This document shows, one piece after another, positions 7,002 through 10,546 of a DNA stretch of 10,546 nucleotides. The position numbers and the translations under genes are program-made. Numbering within the stretch: the stretch's first letter is position 1; each line of letters starts with the position of its first letter. The notes beneath the pieces were generated by a model. That model did not search any database and was not told where the DNA came from. It saw only the letters and a program-made list of their open reading frames with translations. Source of the stretch: an uncultured Bacteroidales bacterium (GTDB taxonomy: Bacteria > Bacteroidota > Bacteroidia > Bacteroidales > Bacteroidaceae). Where the stretch lies: the NCBI GenBank assembly GCA_902783615.1, contig CACZRQ010000118.1:1-10546 (forward strand), given 5' to 3'.

Positions 7002-8267
7002 ATGAAACGCAGAACCTTCATCCAGCATCTCAGCTCGGCAGGACTGTCAACCCTGCTGCCTGCCGGCACACTCGGCACAGCGCTGGCTGCCTGCGCCCAT
7101 GAAACGCAAAACGCTGCGTTCGATTTCGACACCGTCATCGACCGTTCCGGCACCTGGAGCATCAAATATGGGCGGGCCACCAACGGCGAGATACCCATGT
7201 GGATTGCCGACATGGACTTCGCCACCGACCCCTACGTGCATGCAGCCCTCTCCTTGCGCCTGGAGCGCGAGGTGTTTGGCTACACCACCACGCCTCCAGC
7301 CTTCGTCGATGCCATCCATCAATGGATACAGAACTACCATCATAGCCAGGTTGAGCGCGAATGGATCAACTACGCCCCAGGCGTCATCACAGGCATGAAC
7401 CAGGCTTACTTGGCTTTCACCAATCCGGGCGACAAGATCATCGTCCAGCCTCCTGTCTATGACCATTTCAAGCTCTATATCGAACGGCTCGGACGCATCG
7501 CTGTGGATAACCCCATGATACTCGAGAATGGCCAATACCGCATGGACTTCGAGGGGTTGGAGCAACTCATCGACTCCCAAACCAAGATGCTGGTACTCTG
7601 CAATCCCAGCAATCCCTGCGGCATCCACTGGAGTCAGGAAACCCTGACCCGCTTGGCCGACATCTGCCAGCGTCACAACATCATCGTCATCTCCGACGAG
7701 ATACATTCCGACCTCACCCTCTGGGGCGAGCGTCACATCCCGTTCTACAGCGTCAGCCCTGCGGCTCGCAGCATCGGCATGGTCTTTGCCGGTCCCACCA
7801 AGTCGTTCAACCTGGCTGGCATTTCCTGCACCGCCTACTGCGTCATCCCCGATGCCGACAAGCGTCAGCGTTACACATCCCAGCTGAAGAACTGCAAGCT
7901 CGACGAGGCTTCCATCCCCACCTTGGTGGCCACCATCGCTGCCTATCGCGACGATACCCGTTGGCTCGAAGCCCTGAAGCACTACATCGAGGGCAACATC
8001 CAGCAAGTGGAAACTTTCTTTGCCGACCATCAGTTGGGCATCACGGCCCATCATCCCGCCACCTCCTTCCTCTGCTGGCTCGACTGTCGCGCTTTGGGCA
8101 TGCAGCAGTCCGATCTGATGGATCGTTTCAAGGATGGTGCCAAGGTCATCCTCAGCAACGGTGCCGGTTATGGCGCTGGAGGCGAGGGCTTTGTGCGCAT
8201 GAACGTGGGATGCCCCTCATCTGTGCTCAATGAAGCGCTCCATCGCATTGCCCAAGAGTTTGGGTAA
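7002..8267 (+). CDS. MalY/PatB-type PLP-dependent C-S lyase or aminotransferase with Tat-like lipoprotein leader
   Basis: This 421-residue fold-type I PLP enzyme has the MalY/PatB pattern: FDTVIDRSGTWSIK (42-55), PMWIADMDF (65-73), NPSNPCG (201-207), SDEIHSD (231-237), PLP lysine K267 in GPTKSFNLAG, and R399. Relatives are cystathionine beta-lyases or aminotransferases; which one cannot be decided here. The family normally starts near residue 40. The extra 38 residues begin MKRRTFIQHL, resembling a twin-arginine motif, followed by a moderately hydrophobic stretch and ALAAC (C31), resembling a lipobox. I see no ATG, GTG or TTG start between residue 1 and M66, so the leader is probably real and export as a folded, cofactor-loaded lipoprotein is the inference. 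It follows the cobW-like gene by 7 bases. Confidence 0.9.
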   Translation: MKRRTFIQHLSSAGLSTLLPAGTLGTALAACAHETQNAAFDFDTVIDRSGTWSIKYGRATNGEIPMWIADMDFATDPYVHAALSLRLEREVFGYTTTPPAFVDAIHQWIQNYHHSQVEREWINYAPGVITGMNQAYLAFTNPGDKIIVQPPVYDHFKLYIERLGRIAVDNPMILENGQYRMDFEGLEQLIDSQTKMLVLCNPSNPCGIHWSQETLTRLADICQRHNIIVISDEIHSDLTLWGERHIPFYSVSPAARSIGMVFAGPTKSFNLAGISCTAYCVIPDADKRQRYTSQLKNCKLDEASIPTLVATIAAYRDDTRWLEALKHYIEGNIQQVETFFADHQLGITAHHPATSFLCWLDCRALGMQQSDLMDRFKDGAKVILSNGAGYGAGGEGFVRMNVGCPSSVLNEALHRIAQEFG

Positions 8268-8538
8268 ATGTTAAAACCATCGGATAATTTAGTTTGCTAC
8301 GAGATGATTTAGTTAAAATAAACCTCTGAATAGTTAAATTTTTTTACCAATAGGAAAATAAATGCTTTTTTATCGTGAAGGTATCCATAAAAGCAGTACC
8401 TTTGCGCCAATCTTAATAACTAAGAACGGCTGTGCGCCATCTTAACATACTTTCCAGGCCAGCTTGGCAATTAGGTTTCGATAATCGCCCATCTTTTTTT
8501 ACGAGGTAAGTATGAATATTAACATTAAATGAAAATGA
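8268..8538 (+). promoter_or_regulatory. A+T-rich intergenic leader upstream of the unknown gene
   Basis: These 271 bases hold no long gene. A 12-base direct repeat (GATAATTTAGTT at 8283 and GATGATTTAGTT at 8303) and a T-run near 8338-8345 follow the PLP-enzyme stop, but I see no clear terminator hairpin. A promoter box is at 8397. From there about 110 bases of leader contain a small hairpin (GCCA/TGGC, 8458-8468) and a purine-rich GAGG at 8503-8506, five bases before an ATG at 8512. That ATG opens a six-codon frame (MNINIK) whose stop overlaps the ATG of a 28-codon frame (8529-8615) in an ATGA arrangement. The annotated gene starts at 8539 in another frame. No known riboswitch is recognised. 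Confidence 0.4.
8397..8404 (+). promoter_or_regulatory. Putative -7 box (TACCTTTG) for the unknown gene
   Basis: TACCTTTG matches TAnnTTTG. It is 134 bases before the ATG at 8539, so the transcript would carry a leader of more than 100 bases, unlike the 15-35 base leaders elsewhere in the window. No clear -33 box. Confidence 0.45.
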
Positions 8539-9051
8539 ATGCAAAATGTATTTGGAGAGCAATCGATGCCATTAGTGGGCGTGTGGTATCATTACATTGC
8601 CAAGAATCTGCCTGAATTAGACCGCCGTATGTTCTGTCTGTGTGTACAGATTGATGCAGGTAACCCCTCTGTAGTGTCGCTTTGTGTCAGGATTGACAAT
8701 GAGATGGTGCTACGAAAAGTGAATGTCAAAAGACTGAAAGTGGCCAATTGGTTGCGAACCAATAGGTTCCATCTGTTTTGCCTGAGAAGGCTACGGGAGA
8801 TACTCGAATCAGGTCTGTCATTGGAAGAACTGGAGCATCACCATCATTTCCAACTTTACTTCGATTTTGCTACACAATATCGGGTGTATTGTGCCAAGAA
8901 AGAGCACGATGCAATCGATTGCACCTACAATATTGTTGCCAAGAAGTTGAAAGACGCGTTGCTCACTCTTGAAGAGAAGGTGTGGCTGAAGAAAGCCCAC
9001 GAACAGCTCATTAACGACTATCTCGCCTTCATCGAGCATCGTTCGATGTGA
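8539..9051 (+). CDS. Unrecognised protein of 170 residues
   Basis: I do not recognise this protein. It has no signal peptide or long membrane segment. The first half looks like beta strands and basic residues (VQIDAGNPSVVSLCVRID at 36-53, VLRKVNVKRLKVANWLR). The second half is charged and helical, with EELEHHHHF at 96-104 and an amphipathic C-terminal helix. There are six cysteines (33, 35, 49, 81, 118, 128). A faint likeness of the first half to the arm-binding domain of Bacteroidetes tyrosine recombinases was noted, but no catalytic domain follows, so I do not assign it. The start is uncertain: M1 (8539) or M10 (8566), since ATGs at 8529 and 8535 open a different frame. Base composition seems more A+T-rich than in the genes before it. 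It ends directly against the convergent macro-like gene. Confidence 0.6.
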   Translation: MQNVFGEQSMPLVGVWYHYIAKNLPELDRRMFCLCVQIDAGNPSVVSLCVRIDNEMVLRKVNVKRLKVANWLRTNRFHLFCLRRLREILESGLSLEELEHHHHFQLYFDFATQYRVYCAKKEHDAIDCTYNIVAKKLKDALLTLEEKVWLKKAHEQLINDYLAFIEHRSM

Positions 9052-9426
9052 CTACCATCCCTCAGGCAAAACGATGTTGTCAACCTCATGCGCTTGGGCA
9101 AACAGAGGCGAGATCTCGTCATCTGTAAACCCGGCTATGCCGCATCCGATGCGGGTGACCAGGAACGTCAGTTCGGGATGTTGCTTGGCAAAATCGATAA
9201 ACTCATCCACGTAGGGACGGATGGTCTCCACACCGCCCTGCATGGTTGGAATGGCGTAACTCTGCCCTTGCAGGCCTACGCCCTGACCTATGATGGCACC
9301 AAACTTCAGGTTGGCTATGCGGGCAGCACCACCACCATGCCATCCTCGCAGGTTGCTGCCAAACACAAAAATCTCGTTGGGTTCAAGGTGTGTAATGAAT
9401 TCAGGGGTAGTTCTCTTTTGTTCCAT
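9052..9426 (-). CDS. A1S_2505-type, macro-domain-like small protein
   Basis: This 124-residue cytoplasmic protein carries FVFGSNLRGWHGGGAAR (20-36), a Gly-rich FGAIIGQGVGLQGQSYAIPT (42-61) and LVTRIGCGIAGF (89-100). This set is typical of a family found in phages and in Bacteroidales, named A1S_2505-type in some annotations. The FGSNL, GGGAA and RIGCGIAG segments resemble the nucleotide-binding loops of macro domains, so ADP-ribose or a related nucleotide is a reasonable but untested ligand. The length is normal for the family. The start MEQKRTTPEF lies 29 bases downstream of a -7 box on the same strand. Its stop codon abuts the stop codon of the unknown convergent gene, leaving no room for a terminator. 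Confidence 0.65.
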   Translation of the reverse strand: MEQKRTTPEFITHLEPNEIFVFGSNLRGWHGGGAARIANLKFGAIIGQGVGLQGQSYAIPTMQGGVETIRPYVDEFIDFAKQHPELTFLVTRIGCGIAGFTDDEISPLFAQAHEVDNIVLPEGW

Positions 9427-9454
9427 AATCGTTCGTTTTGATGATTTTACTGGG

Positions 9455-9462
9455 CAAAGATA
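9455..9462 (-). promoter_or_regulatory. Putative -7 box for the macro-like gene (TATCTTTG)
   Basis: The minus strand reads TATCTTTG, matching TAnnTTTG, 29 bases before the start at 9426. It pairs with an opposite-strand box at 9485 in the divergent gap. No clear -33 element. Confidence 0.5.
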
Positions 9463-9484
9463 ATCATATTTTGCGAATTATGCT

Positions 9485-9492
9485 TATTTTTG
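9485..9492 (+). promoter_or_regulatory. Putative -7 box for the B3/B4 protein gene (TATTTTTG)
   Basis: TATTTTTG matches TAnnTTTG and ends 24 bases before the ATG at 9516. This favours 9516 over the upstream in-frame ATG at 9438, which lies before the promoter. No clear -33 element. Confidence 0.5.
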
Positions 9493-9515
9493 CAAACACT
9501 TTAGAGAATAATTAT

Positions 9516-10193
9516 ATGGTAGAGCAGATCATTGTATCGGAAGAGATAGCGTCGGTGTGTCCTGAGTTTGTGGGGGCATGTGTCGAGGCGCAGGTTGTCA
9601 ACACCCCTTATTGCCAGGAGCTGTGGCAAGAGATAGAGTCCATGGGCGAGCGGTTCAGGCAAGAGCTGGATACCGAGAGCCTGAAGGATATGCCCAGCAT
9701 AGCGGCCACCCGTCGTGTGTATAGGGCTTGCGGCAAGGATCCATCGCGCTACCGTCCTGCTTCCGAGGCCCTCATCCGTCGCATGCTGCAGGGCAAGGAG
9801 CTTTATCAGCGCGACACCTTGGTCGATTTGGTCAACTTGGCATCCATCGCCTTTGGGTATAGCATTGGTGGCTTCGATGCCGACAAGTTTGTGGGCGACA
9901 CCCTCACCTTAGGCATTGGCCGTGAGGGCGAACCCTACGAGGGCATTGGTCGTGGCATGCTGAACATCTGCGGCTTGCCTGTGTATCGCGATGCCGTGGG
10001 AGGCGTTGGAACGCCCACCAGCGATAATGAGCGCACCAAGATGACCCTCGAAACCACCCATTTGGTGGTGCTCATCAACGGCTACGATGGCAATGAGCAG
10101 CGCGTAAGGGCCAATGCCGAGTTCATCCAGCAGCTGCTGAAGCGTTATTGCCAAAGCGATGGCGGCAGCTATTTCATTTATCGGCAAAGGTAA
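9516..10193 (+). CDS. B3/B4 (tRNA-binding) domain protein
   Basis: This 225-residue protein is built around the B3/4 domain of the phenylalanyl-tRNA synthetase beta chain, which there carries the editing site. Visible landmarks are RRVYRACGKDPSRYRPASEALIRR (split at 66-77 and 78-89), LVDLVNLASI with SIGGFD and DK (103-124), GRGMLNICGLPVYRD (145-159) and GTPTSDNERTKM (165-176). Stand-alone B3/4 proteins are common in bacteria and are thought to hydrolyse or bind misacylated tRNA or free aminoacyl species; the substrate here is unknown. The frame is open upstream to an ATG at 9438, but I prefer the ATG at 9516 because a -7 box sits at 9485 and the family starts near the IIVSEEI segment. It is monocistronic: divergent from the macro-like gene and followed by a repeat region. 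Confidence 0.85.
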   Translation: MVEQIIVSEEIASVCPEFVGACVEAQVVNTPYCQELWQEIESMGERFRQELDTESLKDMPSIAATRRVYRACGKDPSRYRPASEALIRRMLQGKELYQRDTLVDLVNLASIAFGYSIGGFDADKFVGDTLTLGIGREGEPYEGIGRGMLNICGLPVYRDAVGGVGTPTSDNERTKMTLETTHLVVLINGYDGNEQRVRANAEFIQQLLKRYCQSDGGSYFIYRQR

Positions 10194-10255
10194 CATTGAA
10201 GTTCAGTTAATGATTAGCCCCGAAGGGTAGGGCATTCAAAAACGATTTCAAATTT

Positions 10256-10274
10256 ATGACGCTGCAAGCGTCAT
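10256..10274. repeat. Short perfect stem-loop
   Basis: ATGACGCT (10256-10263) and AGCGTCAT (10267-10274) form an 8-base-pair stem with a GCA loop, 62 bases after the B3/B4 stop. No T-run follows, so a classical terminator is not certain; it may be the left boundary of the repeat region. Confidence 0.6.
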
Positions 10275-10402
10275 CCGTATAGTAGCTGCGGGTTAGTCGC
10301 AGTTTAGTTTTGTTGATTTACGGATGCTGAAAATTGCGAGTAAGCGAGAGGAGAGCCAAGCTTGCTTGAGCTATCCCGAGCGTGAGCGATTTGCGATAGA
10401 AA
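10272..10402. repeat. Composite structured repeat, copy 1
   Basis: Module one: CATCCGTA (10272-10279) and TACGGATG (10319-10326) enclose TATAGTAGC and a hairpin (CTGCG/CGCAG, 10286-10302). Module two: outer stem AAATTGC/GCGATTT (10331-10337 with 10386-10392), a GCGAG/CGAGC helix with tandem G.A pairs (10344-10348 with 10377-10381), a short GGA/TCC helix (10350-10352 with 10374-10376), and an apical CAAG/CTTG stem with a CTTG loop (10357-10368). GGATG at 10322 can also pair with CATCC at 10404, giving two mutually exclusive enclosing stems. Confidence 0.75.
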
Positions 10403-10546
10403 GCATCCCCTTATAGTAGCCGCTGGTTCTGAACGAACCTGCGGTTTGCGCTGATATATATATATAAATGCACTCTGAAACAACGGAGCAGCGAGAGCAG
10501 AAACCATGCTTGCATGGATTATGCCGAGTCGTGAAGTTGTTGCGGG
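10403..10546. repeat. Composite structured repeat, copy 2 (cut by the window edge)
   Basis: It starts GCATCC, then TATAGTAGC (10412-10420), then a longer hairpin with CCGC/GCGG, a T.T mismatch and GGTTC/GAACC around a TGAAC loop (10420-10444), then an alternating TA run. The second module repeats the fold of copy 1: outer AACAAC/GTTGTT (10479-10484 with 10536-10541), GCGAG/CGAGT (10491-10495 with 10525-10529), GCA/TGC (10497-10499 with 10522-10524) and an apical CCATG/CATGG stem with the same CTTG loop (10504-10517). The landmarks repeat at an offset of about 134-147 bases from copy 1. Confidence 0.75.

Larger units (their letters stand above)
10194..10546. other. Non-coding, hairpin-rich intergenic region
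   Basis: No credible gene is seen in these 353 bases. The left part has a CCC-GAA-GGG element near 10218-10227 and a stem-loop at 10256-10274. From 10272 on the region is filled by a composite structured repeat in two diverged copies. A reverse-strand frame of 67 codons over 10304-10507 lies across both copies and is taken as spurious. Confidence 0.7.

Noticed and set aside
7047..8054. Long reverse frame of 335 codons opposite the PLP enzyme
   Set aside because: A codon-bias shadow of the real gene on the other strand; low-complexity Gly/Val/Asp-rich translation with no motif.
8539..9051. Fragment of a tyrosine recombinase
   Set aside because: Only a faint arm-domain likeness in the first half; there is no catalytic domain with the Arg-His-Arg-Tyr set and no flanking direct repeats.
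10304..10507. Reverse-strand frame of 67 codons at the right end
   Set aside because: It lies across both copies of the hairpin repeat, has no recognisable family, and its composition follows the repeats; taken as chance.
10272..10546. Self-cleaving ribozyme (hammerhead, twister, pistol) at the right end
   Set aside because: I looked for the conserved core sequences of these classes and did not find them; only a repeated fold with tandem G.A pairs is supported.

Overview
The window looks like chromosomal DNA of a Bacteroidales bacterium, most plausibly Prevotella or a close relative. The signs are start-proximal -7 boxes of the Bacteroidetes form TAnnTTTG upstream of most transcription units, a set of Bacteroidales-typical families (MetA followed by a U32 protein, an M13 lipoprotein peptidase, a GH16 lipoprotein, a TIGR03905/TSCPD small protein, a B3/B4-domain protein), and repeats of a style I associate with Prevotella. 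The genus is an inference; there is no rRNA in the window.

Layout. Positions 1-2260 hold a leftward pair, metA followed by an RlhA-like U32 protein whose start overlaps the metA end by 23 bases and which runs off the left edge. A small divergent gene (TSCPD protein, 2349-2600) faces them and ends in a strong bidirectional terminator (2596-2637) shared with the convergent leftward genes: an M13 metallopeptidase lipoprotein (2644-4674) and, upstream of it, a GH16 beta-glucanase lipoprotein (4724-5539). A divergent intergenic region (5540-5635) then drives a rightward pair: a COG0523/CobW metal chaperone (5636-6994) and, 7 bases later, a MalY/PatB-type PLP enzyme with an unusual Tat-like lipoprotein leader (7002-8267). 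An A+T-rich leader (8268-8538) precedes an unrecognised 170-residue protein (8539-9051). That protein ends exactly against a convergent macro-like (A1S_2505-type) protein (9052-9426), and a B3/B4-domain protein (9516-10193) is divergent from the latter. The last 353 bases are non-coding and hold a composite, hairpin-rich repeat in two diverged copies.

How the parts work together. metA is the activation step of methionine synthesis, and the MalY/PatB-like protein belongs to a C-S lyase family that also touches sulfur amino acids, but the two are not in one unit. The M13 and GH16 lipoproteins are envelope enzymes for peptides and beta-glucans. The rest is mostly stand-alone housekeeping or unknown.

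Points most worth a second look: (i) a run of fifteen heptamers inside the cobW-like gene, placed between two His/Asp-rich stretches, where loss or gain of one heptamer would switch the gene off; (ii) two copies of a structured repeat at 10272-10546 with compensatory base changes in more than one helix, suggesting a selected RNA or DNA fold; (iii) a Tat/lipobox leader on a PLP enzyme normally found in the cytoplasm; (iv) the unknown gene at 8539 with a long leader and stacked overlapping starts. I found no CRISPR array, transposase, tRNA, rRNA or recognised defence system.
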